This document shows positions 21,346 through 32,700 of a DNA stretch of 64,000 bases, piece after piece (the first letter of the stretch is position 1; each line of letters starts with the position of its first letter). The position numbers and the translations under genes were made by a program. This stretch comes from Brachypodium distachyon (Eukaryota; Streptophyta; Magnoliopsida; Poales; Poaceae). Location of the stretch: positions 51,598,914 through 51,662,913 of the forward strand of contig NC_016132.3 in assembly GCF_000005505.3 (NCBI RefSeq), read 5' to 3'. The notes below the pieces were generated by a model. It made no database searches and was not told the DNA's origin. It worked only from the letters and a program-made list of their open reading frames with translations.

Positions 21346-23415
21346 ATGGGCCGCAAGCTCGCGCTCCTGGTGGGGATCAACTACCCGGGCACCAAGGCCG
21401 AGCTCAAGGGCTGCCACAACGACGTCGACCGCATGCACCGCTGCCTCGTCGACCGGTTCGGCTTCGACGAGGACGACATCCGCGTCCTCGTCGACCGCGG
21501 CTCCTCCGGGCCGCAGCCCACCGGCGCCAACATCCGCCGCGCCCTGGCACGGCTAGTCGGGGACGCGCGACCCGGCGACTTCCTCTTCTTCCACTACAGC
21601 GGCCACGGCACGCGGCTGCCCGCCGAGACCGGGCAGGATGACGACACGGGGTACGACGAGTGTATCGTGCCCAGCGACATGAATCTTATCACAGGTGCGA
21701 TCGGGGGGCTACGATTAGCCTCGCCTGTGTTTCATGCGTATGTTTCTCCCCTTTTTACTGAAGTGATTGAGAAATGGTAGGATTAGCAAAGCTAGTTACG
21801 GCCTTCAGATATGGAACCAAGTTTGGAGGAGATAGATCGACGCCTATGTGATGTGGATCTGATTTAGGATTAATTCCAGCGCTGTCAATATCTTAGATGA
21901 ACAATTAGATCGTTTTTTCTGTCGATGATTCATAGCTATGCTTAAGTTTTATTATGCACTTACGGCTCATTCATGAATTCATTCATTCGTTTTGCGATGC
22001 AGTAAGTTTAAGATGATCTTCACAAATTTTTGGCTTATTGCACCGATTGTTGGAGTAGGGAATGTTTTGCAGTTCAACTGCGAAACTGTTGGGGATAGGA
22101 AGGGAAACTGTTTCACATGGAACTGCTCACTGTGCACATTATCTGGTTGTACTAATTCCCAAGATCTTGTAGCTTTGTGAACTGGGTATATCAAATTTGT
22201 TTTGTTTTGGCAAAATGGTTGTTAGCATGGCAGGATTTGATTCGAGTATATTTATCAGTTCCACTGATGTCTAAGCGTAATCACAAATATCATGTGTGGT
22301 TAACAGAAATACAATGAAATGCAGTAAATGACTATCATGCTAATGCAGTCCTCATATAACAATCATGCTAATGCAGTATATGACAATGATACGGATTCCT
22401 TTTCACTTTAAAATTAAGACTAGTCCAGACACAGATTGTCACTTCTTGAAGTCCCTAACTTGTTGCTATCTGTGCAGACCAAGATTTCAGGGAACTTGTG
22501 CAGAAGGTCCCTGATGGTTGCATATTTACTATCGTCTCTGACTCATGCCATAGTGGAGGCCTACTGGACAAGGCCAAGGAGCAGATAGGTAATAGCACCA
22601 GGCAAAATCAGACTCAGTCCCGCGAATACGAAGAGCGATCTGGCACCAGGAAAAATCAGACTCAGTCCCGTGAATACGAAGAGCGATCTGATTCTGGGAG
22701 CAGTTTCCGGTCCTTTCTTAAAGAGACTGTCCGGGATGTATTTGAGTCTCATAGCCACCACGGGCAAAGTCAATATGGAGGTGAGGACCAGGATGAGGCA
22801 TACTCACAACCAACTGGGGATGGCCGCACCAAAAACCGGTCGCTGCCACTCTCCACACTTATTGAGATGCTCAAGGAGCAAACTGGGAAGGATGACATTG
22901 AGGTAGGATCAATCCGGATGACGCTGTTCAATGTCTTTGGGGAGGATGCCAGCCCAAAGATAAAAAAGTTCATGAAAGTCATGCTTGGTAAGTTCAATGA
23001 AGGCGGATCAGGTCAGCAGGGTGGTGTCATGGGCATGGTTGGTTCCCTGGCTCATGAGTTCCTGAAGGCTAAGCTTGAAGGCAATGAGGAAGAAACTTTC
23101 AAGCCAGCGCTAGAGCAAGATGTTCAGAGTGCTGGTGAGGTTTATGCCGGGACTAAGGCTTGGGCACCTAACAATGGCATCCTGATCAGTGGGTGCCAAA
23201 CCAGCCAAACATCAGCAGATGCAACCACGCCGCAGGGTTCTTCTTTTGGTGCGCTCAGCAATGCTATCCAGACAATTCTTGCAGACAAGCACGGAAAGAT
23301 AACAAACAAGGATCTTGTTATGAAAGCACGTGAGGCGCTGTCCAAGCAAGGATACACTCAGCAGCCTGGGCTTTACTGCAGTGATGAGCATGTTCATGTG
23401 TCCTTCATATGCTGA
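21346..23415 (+). CDS. Type II metacaspase, two exons
   Basis: Exons 21346-21694 and 22478-23415 join through ACAG/GTGCGA and TGTGCAG to encode 428 residues, close to Arabidopsis MC4 length. Metacaspases are Arg/Lys-specific, usually Ca2+-activated cysteine proteases linked to cell death and wound peptide processing in the cytosol. The catalytic pair is His87 (HYSGHGT) and Cys140 (SDSCHSGG). There is no N-terminal prodomain, and the p20 region is followed by a long acidic/polar linker (about 150-320) and then the p10 region, which defines type II. p10 carries [17 protein letters not shown] and ends in EHVHVSFIC. The linker holds a 16-residue tandem duplication. All key residues are kept, so it should be active. 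The GC-rich first exon against the AT-richer second is normal for grasses. Confidence 0.93.
22597..22692 (+). repeat. In-frame 48-bp tandem duplication in the metacaspase linker
   Basis: Two 48-bp copies (22597-22644 and 22645-22692) with about three differences encode 16 residues each ([12 protein letters not shown] plus flanks). The unit lies in the linker just after the catalytic Cys region, a part known to vary in length among type II metacaspases. Confidence 0.95.
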
Positions 23416-23891
23416 TACATGGATTGATAATGTTCTTTCTTTTTGTGTTGAGCTGTGTACGAGAGGTTACGGTTTCCCCATGCTCCCCTGGTTTGTTGTG
23501 GTTATGTACTTATCTCAAACTACTATGATATTGAAATATATCAATACTGAAATAAGGATTCTCGTTAAAACTTTATACACCTTACAAAGTTGTATTAAAT
23601 CAACGACATTTATTATGAATCGGAGGGAGTAATACAGAATAAATAGTACTCAACTCATGAGTTTCATCCTACTTCTCTAATATGTTATCACTCCATACTC
23701 CCTGTTGTTAATTGTTATCCTAGTGTAGTTTGATTTTTTATCCATTTCCATTTTGTAACTGTTATTCTAGTGGCGTTAGTTTCACATAAATCTGATGCTA
23801 GTTCAAGTTTTGCTTGCCTACATGCATATGCTCTTCAAGAATTCAACATATATTTCCCTACAGAACTTAACATATGAGTATACAACCGAAA
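23416..23891. other. Metacaspase 3' UTR and intergenic sequence
   Basis: No gene. A lone Stowaway-like end (TCGGAGGGAGTA at about 23622-23633) has no clear partner, so it is a remnant. Confidence 0.4.
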
Positions 23892-24308
23892 TCAATCTCC
23901 TCCCATTTTATTTGATGAGATACGAATACAGGAACATAACCACTGTTTGTATCGAGTTATAAGACGTTGCTGGCAGTTCAGTTTGAACTGCAATGACGTC
24001 TTATAAACTGAAACAGAGTGTAGAATTACAGAACCAGAAATCAACAAGACCGCAACGAAGCATGCAGGAGATTGACTGAAGCGCAGGCACGCGGCGCTCC
24101 ATGGAAGAGGGCAGTCGATCCAGGGCTTGGCTTCCATGGAGCCGTTGGCCCCGCAACAATCGGGGAACCGAGGACAGCAGTAAGGCGGCCCTTGAAACAG
24201 CGTGCTCACCGGTCTGCCCTGCACTGTCCACGGCGAAGCCATCATCGCTAGCAGGCAAACCTGCACCACGATGAAAACAACGAGGACACGAAGGTTGTCG
24301 ATCGACAT
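23892..24308 (-). CDS. Candidate small Cys-rich secreted protein
   Basis: From the ATG at 24308 the frame encodes 138 residues. The first ~32 form a signal peptide or membrane anchor (MSIDNLRVLVVFIVVQVCLL..), followed by a short Cys/Pro-rich part (PPYCCPRFPDCC, IDCPLP, AACLRFSQSPAC). I do not recognise a family. A TATA box at 24400-24407 lies about 90 bases upstream, and the start context GTGGCGATGTCG is good, so I prefer this ATG to the one at 24392, which would lie almost at the TATA box. The last ~35 residues overlap a DNA hairpin (23955-24009) and look unlike real protein. The original C terminus may be shorter, or there may be an intron. A secreted peptide is inference. Confidence 0.5.
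   Translation of the reverse strand: MSIDNLRVLVVFIVVQVCLLAMMASPWTVQGRPVSTLFQGPPYCCPRFPDCCGANGSMEAKPWIDCPLPWSAACLRFSQSPACFVAVLLISGSVILHSVSVYKTSLQFKLNCQQRLITRYKQWLCSCIRISSNKMGGD
23955..24009. repeat. 26-bp-stem hairpin
   Basis: The arms at 23955-23980 and 23984-24009 pair with a 3-base loop and only a few mismatches; the outer part is AGTTATAAGACGT and the inner part GCAGTTCA. It lies within the 3' part of the minus-strand frame at 23892-24308. It may be a tiny foldback element or a structured 3' UTR. Confidence 0.8.
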
Positions 24309-24399
24309 CGCCACGATTAGTGTGATAAGAAAGGCTGATAATATGGAATGGCAACTAGCTTTTCTTCCACGGGTTTCTTCTTGCGATGGCAAATCCTCC

Positions 24400-24407
24400 T
24401 ATTTATA
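24400..24407 (-). promoter_or_regulatory. TATA box for the minus-strand small gene
   Basis: On the minus strand this reads TATAAATA. It is placed about 90 bases before the ATG at 24308, leaving room for a 5' UTR of about 60 bases. Confidence 0.55.
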
Positions 24408-24624
24408 CAGCGCGGACGCCTGACAGTCGCATTTCCATATATGTACCAAATACGTACACCTGACCTGTGTCCTTCCAGACGAGCATGATCTTTTTCTGAG
24501 TAATCACCGGGAGGACGAGCGAGAATTAATTAGGCATGTCTACAGCACATGATCGATGACGTGCCAGAAATCTTTTTTATATGGTGCCAACTAATGAAGA
24601 ATAATTAGCTAGCGATACAAGGTA

Positions 24625-24748
24625 ATTCCTCCGTCCAACAAAGTATGTCTCAACTTTGACAAAATTTGAATGCATTTATATACTAAGTCATGTCTAGATA
24701 CATCCAAATTTTGACAAAGTTGAGACATCTTTTGTTGGATAGAGGGAG
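24625..24748. mobile_element. Stowaway MITE (same subfamily as 13974)
   Basis: A 124-bp element with inverted ends (ATTCCTCCGTCCAACAAA / TTTGTTGGATAGAGGGAG), flanked by TA at 24623-24624 and 24749-24750. Confidence 0.9.
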
Positions 24749-24749
24749 T

Positions 24750-27388
24750 ATTATTTTCGATCCATATTAATTATCACAACTTTATATAGATACGATGTAT
24801 CTATAGCCGTTTAAATGTGTAGGTTCGCTCAATTTTAAAAGAACCCGCAACAAATAAGATGGAGGCCTGTGAAAAGGAAAGAAAAATGCTTCTAATGCGA
24901 ACTAGCTGGATAGTTGAATTGCTAGCCATTCTCCTACTCCAAGGCTCACATTGAAACCACGCGAGTTTGAGGCTTGAAATCTCTTACTCTAAGACTCCAA
25001 ATTAACTTAAAATCGTCGATGGAAGACAGTCAAAAAGTAACAAAACGTCGCCAGGTTCCATCTCCACGATTGAAACAGCACCGGTAAAACTGAACCGAGT
25101 TTGGGGATAAAAACGTACTTCTGTCACTGTCAGGCCAACTTCTAAGGAAATTATTCGAGCTATTCTCAGTGCTGGGAACTGCGTACTAAAAGACTAAGAC
25201 GGTTTTGCTTGTTTATCTGGCGCTACGGACGCGCACAGATGACAACACTTGGTTAGAATCACAAACAAAACCATACTTACAAACAAATAATCACAAGACC
25301 TCTTCCCTTCAGGCAATCATCAGGCAATCCTACATCATCACACCACACATGAATACTTGGCCGAGAGATCTGAATTCTGAAACAGTATGCTCTATGCTGA
25401 CACATGGTGAACAGGCGAAGAGACGTGTGACAACAGTAATTACTGCTAATAACAGGAGGAAATAGCCAAGAGTCAGCAGCCGTGCGACTCAGCGACTGAC
25501 AGCAAAACGACTAACAAAGGCAGAAATAACCAAAACATCAGCAGACAGAAGAATCCAGGCATCGAAAAATAATTCAGGGCAAGCGGATAACTCTTCCTCG
25601 TAGACACACACTGCAGATGCCTGTTTATTCAAAAAGAGAGCTCGGTGGTGGGAGCATGGGAGGAAATGCATGCTGTGTCATCCTCTTTTTACCTTCCGAC
25701 GAGTAGAACAGAATGCCATTTCAGAGCAATAAAGCACTACGTCGTCGCTCACATGGCGAAGTGCATTTCTGAGGCATTAACAAAGTGAACAGCACAAACA
25801 TGTTATCTACTGAAACTGGCCACAGCTCACATATATTACAGATCTGAGTGATTTAATACCAAAAAATGCCCTGTTATTTCTTATCTCTTGTATTTCTATT
25901 TCGAGAAAACCAACCAACTATTTTGGTTTCTGTAGTTTGTTTGGCTTTCCAAAGAGAGATTGCATAATGGGCACAAGGAATACTCCAGTCTCCGACCACC
26001 ACCATGATGAAGAATTAAATGTACGAACCACTCTACAATCTACATACTACATTCTTGATGGACGTGAGTTCTAAAGTTTCCATACAGTCAGTAAGTTCAA
26101 TAACCTTAATTACTGAAACAAATATGAAGAGCAAGAGAACAACAATAAAACATTATTGGTTTCATCCAAACCTTGGTGGCAATTGTAGCATTCTTGTAGC
26201 CTGTTAAATATAATTGCGTAAGCCATCTTCACAGATCTCTTTCAGTCATCGATAGTTGCTATTTGTCTTACGGTATATCCCACCCCACACCATTCAGCCT
26301 TTTTGGCTGTGAATGACAAGAAGGTCCCAATAACACCTAAAAGGCTCTTGAATATATAGAGTTCAACCAAGCCTACTTTGCAAATGCATAGCATGTTTTA
26401 GTATTGCAGTAACAAGAGAGCCTATTTTGCAATTGCAACAAGCTTTTGCTTCCTACTCCGGGATGAAAAGAAGATAATGAAGATAACTCTTGATGATAGC
26501 AACTTGTAACATGTGTAACAAATCAAGAACAATGGCATCACTGATAAAGAATGAAGACAAATTGCACAATGTTTTGACCAAAGTTGAAGAAGTTAATTTT
26601 TACTATTTCAGAAACATATTCCAATAAAAGTAAGTATACAAACTGAAAGAAATGCTAGTGCTTGTCTCACTCTCTACTCTTCCTATTTTACTCCGCTTCT
26701 TCCCTAACAATCAAATAAATATACGCCTCTATTAGATAATTTTCTGGCTAAATTCTAAAACTTATAACAGTGACCAGTCTTTTTCTAACATCAACATAAC
26801 AATGCAATTTATCTCCCAAAACTCCCAAAGAAATTCTGATCATCTCCAACCCTGATTATGCAAATTGCTTCTGAATTCATCATAAGCATTCATAGTATCT
26901 TGAAGAACAAGCTCATATAACATTGCAATCACCAATTTTACAATATTGCTTTTTTTTCTAAGCCAATATAAAACCCTCGCATGATAATATATTCGACAGA
27001 GCAAGAGTACGAGCAGCATCAAACATGAACTCCTCACATTAGTAAAGAATAAATCCATCACACAATGCTAACCTCCATTCTTACACTAGATCACTAATCA
27101 TAGGTCAAGGATCCTAACATGTAACACAGTAAAGTAAAGATGAACATGATTTTGCAAAAGAAAAATAATTTCTTTATGCATCTATGTTTCATACCACAGA
27201 TTGGTCCATGATGTGCATTATTAATTACAGATTACAACAGAACTCATGCTTAGAGCAAACTAGACAAAAAGAGAACTAAATAAATTCTACTAACATGCTA
27301 GCACCTCACCCCTCTTTAGAGCAAGCAGGATTCAACAACACAGCTAATTATGGAGCAAACAAACGAGTAGCTTACCCTCCCCACAATC
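24750..27388. other. Gene-poor AT-rich region
   Basis: No credible gene. Short frames have no domain and no linked splice structure. The right end, next to 27389, probably holds the 3' UTR of the minus-strand membrane protein gene. Confidence 0.4.
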
Positions 27389-28369
27389 TCACAGGTTCTC
27401 CATCTGAATATTGCTCTTGAGGGGCACATACTCGCCAAGGTAACCACCAAGGTGCTCGTAGAGCGCGGTCCTGTCAATCTGCTGGTTGTGGAAGGCCTTG
27501 CAGGCGTAGTAGAAGACGCTCTGCACGAGCAGCCCCAACAAATTGACACAGACGAAAACAGAGACTAGCACAGCGCCGGCAAGCACCCGGCCAGGCATGC
27601 TGAGGCCTAGGCTCCCCTCCTCGCCTCGTCCCTTGACAACGGCGGCACGGAAGAGTCCGGCGGTAACGCCGCAGACGGCAAAGTAGGAGAAAACGAGCAC
27701 GGCGGCGAGGCGGGTGCGGCCTTGAAGAAGTTGCTTGCTTTTTGACATGGCAGCGAGGCCGCAGAGCGGCTCGAGCACGGTGATGACGCTGGCGAGGTGC
27801 CATAGCGCGGAGATGTAGACGTGGATGGCGAGGAAGACGAAGACGATGAGGAGGAGGAGGAGCACGAAGGAGAGTGAGGGCGGGGAGGTGGCGGGCGAGG
27901 GGGCCAAGAAGAGGATGAGAAGGAAGACGGTGAGGACAAAGGCGAAGTTGTAGGCGACCATGACGAGGGAGACCCAGAGGAAGGTGCGGAGGAGGCGGGG
28001 GAGGATGGGCGGCAGGGCGGCGAGGGAGGAGGAGATGGAGGCGGGCTTGGCGGCGTAGAGGGAGGCGACGGTGAAGACGGCGGCGGCGGTGGAGAGGAGG
28101 GAGAAGATGAAGAGCAGGATGGCGTAGACGAACTGGTAGGCGAAGAGGGCGAGCCACTGGTGGGAGTCGAGGGTGTGGCCGGAGGTGTGGATGCGGACGA
28201 GGATGGGGTGGGTGAAGAGGGAGTGGGCGAGCACGGCGAAGGAGAGCGGGAAGACGAGGCAGGCGGTGAGCAGCGCGAAGGTGCGCGGCGCGGCGCGCGG
28301 GATCGAGGCGGAGACGCGGATGAGGTCCGCCGCGCCCAGCGCCGCCAGGTCGTGGTTCGCCAGCTCCAT
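27389..28369 (-). CDS. Six-TM membrane protein (family annotated in plants as polyadenylate-binding protein 1-B-binding protein)
   Basis: A single-exon frame of 326 residues. Hydrophobic segments at about 31-55, 73-105, 126-155, 167-195, 220-243 and 262-288 predict six membrane passes. The family is plant-wide, its role is unknown, and the PABP-related name is database inheritance rather than evidence. Typical features are RVSASIPRAAPRTFALL near the N terminus and YYACKAFHNQQIDRTALYEH near the C terminus. I chose the ATG of MELANHDL because the upstream in-frame sequence (to 28648) is Pro/Arg-rich and looks like 5' UTR. GC is very high, with strong third-position G/C, and the opposite strand is open only because of this composition. 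Confidence 0.8.
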   Translation of the reverse strand: MELANHDLAALGAADLIRVSASIPRAAPRTFALLTACLVFPLSFAVLAHSLFTHPILVRIHTSGHTLDSHQWLALFAYQFVYAILLFIFSLLSTAAAVFTVASLYAAKPASISSSLAALPPILPRLLRTFLWVSLVMVAYNFAFVLTVFLLILFLAPSPATSPPSLSFVLLLLLIVFVFLAIHVYISALWHLASVITVLEPLCGLAAMSKSKQLLQGRTRLAAVLVFSYFAVCGVTAGLFRAAVVKGRGEEGSLGLSMPGRVLAGAVLVSVFVCVNLLGLLVQSVFYYACKAFHNQQIDRTALYEHLGGYLGEYVPLKSNIQMENL

Positions 28370-29609
28370 CGCGGCGGGAGGCACTAGCTCGGAGGGAAAT
28401 CTGGGGGTTGGGGGAATCTCTGCCGCGGCGGCGGTCTGGTCTGGTGGGCGAGGCGAGGCGAAGGCGAGGTGAGGAAGGCACGCACGGTCGGTGGGGTGGG
28501 GGCTCAAATCGGGGAAGGGAAGAAAAGGTGCGGCGAGGCCGGCAGCATGGCAAGATTGCTTCAGTGGGGAATCCACGGAGGGATCCTCCGCGTGGCGGCC
28601 CGCGGGTTTCTGTAGGCTCTGGTATTCGCGTCCTCCATCGGCGGTCATGTGGCAAATCGTCGTTTTTTTCTCCTGGCGATGCTAGGCCTGGAGGTGCTCA
28701 GGTTAAAGGGAAAAAAAAGGAGTTCAAGATGGCTTCAACACGAAGCATCTCCAGAGTGGACCCGGCAGAGCTCACGGCAAAATAACGTACGGAGCATGTA
28801 TTGCATTGCGCGTTAAGCTGACTTCAAATAAATTGCTAGTATTAAATGTCATGTTTTATAGTAAATAAGTGACATGTCCGGACGGAGGGAGTAAAAGCCC
28901 CTAAACACTGTGTGTTTTTTTAGAAAAACAGCGGTACGAGAAGTGTTTTAATTTGGTGTAAAATGGAGTGTTTTGTGGCAAAAAATTATGGTTAATTCTC
29001 TCTAAACTCTTTCTACCAAACAAACATTTTTGATTTGGAGTGGATAATACTTTAGAAAACACACAAAAACTCTAGTACCGCCAAACGAGCCCTTGTAAAA
29101 TCAAAGGTAGCGAGGTGTCTCAAATGTTTATCGGTACTTCGAAAATCGTTACCGAAATACATTTAACGACTCATTCAAGCCCAAAACAACATGAAATAGT
29201 TCCGGTCAATGGATTTGGATTTCGACCTGGACGAGTCAATGTACTTGAAATACTTGCATGACGATTTCTGTTAAAACCTATATATGACATGTATCCAAAT
29301 AGTTTTGGAATGAGCTGATTAACTGATTTTTAGATGACCCATGGCCATGTACCTCGTCGAAGTTGTTAGCGTCACTTCATGAAGCAATAAAGCAATTGCC
29401 AACAGCAACCGAACGAAGAAAGAGTTAGCGTCACGAGATGTAGCTCCACAAACGGTTTGGGCGCCGAATAGGGCGGAAGCAAGACTGACAGAAATGATTT
29501 TCGGGGGTAGAGATGTGACCGGGGACGGAGATATTGCCTGCTCCAGTATATATACGGGTACAAATTACAAAACCCAAAGTATCCAGCAACTGAAAACAGA
29601 TGGGAGATC
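28370..29609. other. Upstream region of the membrane protein gene and intergenic sequence
   Basis: GC-rich to about 28690 (promoter and 5' UTR of the minus-strand gene), then AT-rich. A lone Stowaway-like end (CCGGACGGAGGGAGTA, 28879-28894) lacks a clear partner. The stretch 28895-29095 contains GCCCCTAAACACTG and GTACCGCCAAACGAGCCC, which resemble degraded ends of a hAT-type MITE. Confidence 0.35.
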
Positions 29610-29772
29610 GCCATACCAAAGGCGCCATCTACTTCTGGAAGAAACGTCTATCTCTTCTGTATCCTTATCATGGCACACTCCGCTCTGTGCATGGTGCACG
29701 GATGTGCCAGGATCCCCATATCGAAGGGGCCAGTCATCTACGCCTGGAAGAAATGTCTATCTCTTCTGTGTT
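29610..29772. repeat. Direct duplication across the last MORC exon and its 3' flank
   Basis: Two copies about 109 bases apart (about 29610-29664 and 29713-29772) share CTGGAAGAAA.GTCTATCTCTTCTGT plus the less perfect sequence before it. On the minus strand the right copy contains the last MORC codons and stop; the left copy lies in the 3' UTR. Confidence 0.85.
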
Positions 29773-32700
29773 CTCACAGCACTAGCCGAAATGTACTCCT
29801 TCAGTAAACTCTTGTATTGTGCCTCCGCCTGCTCAATTTCGAGCCTTAACCTTTGTTCCTGAACGAAACACAGAAATAAAATTCACAAGGTATGTCAGTG
29901 AAGTGCGCGGTTTAAGCAAAATGCACTTTTATGCACTGATCATCAATCATCGTTGTCATCATGATATCAAACTTACCTTGAGCAAGAGCTCCTTCTCGGT
30001 CACCTCAAATTCCAAGCACCTACAAAAAAAAATGAATTTCTTGAAATTTAGGCCAAATTACTAGTATCTGCCAAAATGGAGCCATGTGTGTCGGACTTAC
30101 TCTTCACGAAGGTGCTTATTCTCCTGCTTCAAGAAGGAAAGTTCATTCAGCTCTGTTTCTGTCATATGTTGGCATGCCTGCAAGAATTGAAATAACTTTC
30201 AATACGAAGCTCAAATCATCAATTGAGAAATGAATATGGTTGCATGGAACTAACACATGCAAAGTTAAATCATGCGCTATTGTTGTTCTAGGTGGAGAAC
30301 ATCTATGTTGAGCATGCAGGGAGGCACAGAATGCTCTAAAGCAGTAACCTAAACAGACTAACCTGATCGCTCGTCGTCATGGTGTTGTTCCCCTCCAGAT
30401 TGTGTGTGGCCTGTCTCTTAGCTGAATCCATCTGAAAAGCAGCCTCGTTTTTCCTTTTTCTTGCCTCTGCTAAATCAGTGGCTGGTACCACAAGAGGTGA
30501 ACTTGTCTGGCCGGCTTGTACGGTCTGCTCACTTGGCATGGAGTAGGCTGTGGGTGCTCTGGTTTCCATGGGTACTGAGAGATCAGGAGGAGCGAAAGCA
30601 ATCGGAATTACACTCGCGGGATTATGACAGGTGCCAGGCATCGAGGGCGCCATTGAGAGATTGCTCTCAGATGGGTTAGCGATGGTGTTTGCTACTGGAA
30701 GAATTGCAGCAGGGGATGGAGAAACAGAAGATGCACGCGACGTTTTTTGGTATCCAATCAGGTGACTATGTAAATCCCTGAAAGCAAGTCTAAAGTTGCA
30801 TAACTTCGGTAAAAAAAAAAGTGTAAAGTTGCACAATAATTATAGAACAGAACCAGACTTTGCTACTTGTGGAATTTTGATGAAACAGGAGTTACCAGTA
30901 CTCATTCGTCATCTCTTTCAAGCGGGTGATCAGCTTCTGATAAAGCTGTGACTTCTCAAAGTCTTGCTTGTCATGAGTGGGCTTGATAAAGTTTGCCTCG
31001 AGCACTCCAGCGACGCTCCTACCTTTACTGCTTGCGGAACTCAAAACTCGATGAAAAGGCTGAAAAGTAGAGTTAATTGTAAAGAAAAAGGTCAGATAAA
31101 GATAAACAGGATGGAATTGTGTTGAACTTTGTTTTGATGTTTATGCCTATTAAGATGAGAATATCCAAACAGAGTAAATGTAGAAGTAACGAGAAGCTTA
31201 CCAATATGAGGCGATTCTTATGATAGATATTAAATCCATGCACACTAATTGCTGGGGCCCCGTTTAAAAATCCTATACTTGTAAGAACCTCACCCTGAAT
31301 TGAGCAAAGTGATTGCAAAAAGGAACAATGTAAACACCAGATACAATTACAGGAAGTGTTAAACAATTTGAGGATGAATTCCTTGTTGATATGATTACAA
31401 CAAGTTGACAAGCAATGTGAGTGAAAATGCAAAAGAATGTTGTGTTCAATACAAACCTCCTTTGTTCGTCCGAGTTGTTGGGGTTTATAACTAATGCATT
31501 GGCGATATATGAGGTCAGTCGCAATGCTGTGGCGCATAACTTCTTGTCCCCGGAGTATGATCTTGAAGTACCCGGGTAGTTGCAAATACAAGACAGAGGC
31601 ATAGACCTACAAAATGCTAATTCAGCAACCTTTACATGAGTACTGAGGAAAAATGGCTAGCCATGTGACATTCACCCTAAGAGAATAGCGCAGCTGATTT
31701 GCCAGATGTTCTTCATTCATCCTCTTTACAGCATTACTTGCCGGCTTTGGTGTGCCACTAATCATAATATCCTGATGAAAGGGAAAGCAAACTTCATAAT
31801 TATGAATTTCACTTCAACAGCGTGCAGAATTACAAAAAAACGTTGGAGACATAATCTATCCCTTAATGCAGTAGTAGCAGCTAATGCTTACCTCCTCCTT
31901 GGAGTCAAAATCCAGCTCCAGAACACCATCATCATTAGACCACAAATTGAACACTATAATCCTTGTGCCATGTGGACCAATGTCATCAAACTGTTCCACC
32001 CAACCATGTAATTTACACAACTATTAGCACAATATAAAAAAAAAACTCGACCCTTAGGGGAAGAAACCCAGAAGACATTTTTTTAGGTCATGGAAAGGCC
32101 CCAAACGCAGGCTCCACCCACTGCGGCGGCGCGATTAGCGACCTGACACGCGCAATGAAATACTACTACTGTACTAACTATATTTTATGGTTTGAACACC
32201 ATAGCGTCACGAACCAAGATCGTGGAACAACTAGTCTATTGGTTACATCTAATTGTACCATTTATATTTTCAAAGATATTTCCATAGAAAGCAATCATCT
32301 AACACCAGGCTCTAGCTTCGACAGGTCCAAGTTTGTCATGTTTAGTAACATAATTGTCTTCTTTGCAGGGTGCAATGTAAATATATATAGCATCTATGGA
32401 TTGGCCAATAGGAAGCATGTCTAACTTACATTATGCATCAGCTCTTCTTCTGTTGCAAAAGGGGACCATTTCAATAACACTGACAGATTTGAGGAGAACT
32501 GATCTGCACCATGTCGCTCATGTTGTTTAGCTTCCCCTGTCATCCAATTGTAATTGTAGTCCACCTAATAAAAGCAAAACAAATTATCAGAATAATGAAA
32601 GTACAGTCCGTCAGAGTTCTGCCAAAGTAAATCGGTTAGCATACCATGGGAACTACTACATCCTTTTGATCAGTTTCCGTCAAGAAAGTGTAAGAGAGAA

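Noticed and set aside
27474..28655. A long Arg/Pro/His-rich minus-strand frame overlapping the membrane protein
   Set aside because: It is a shadow of the GC-rich real gene: low complexity, no domain, while the other frame has clear membrane segments.
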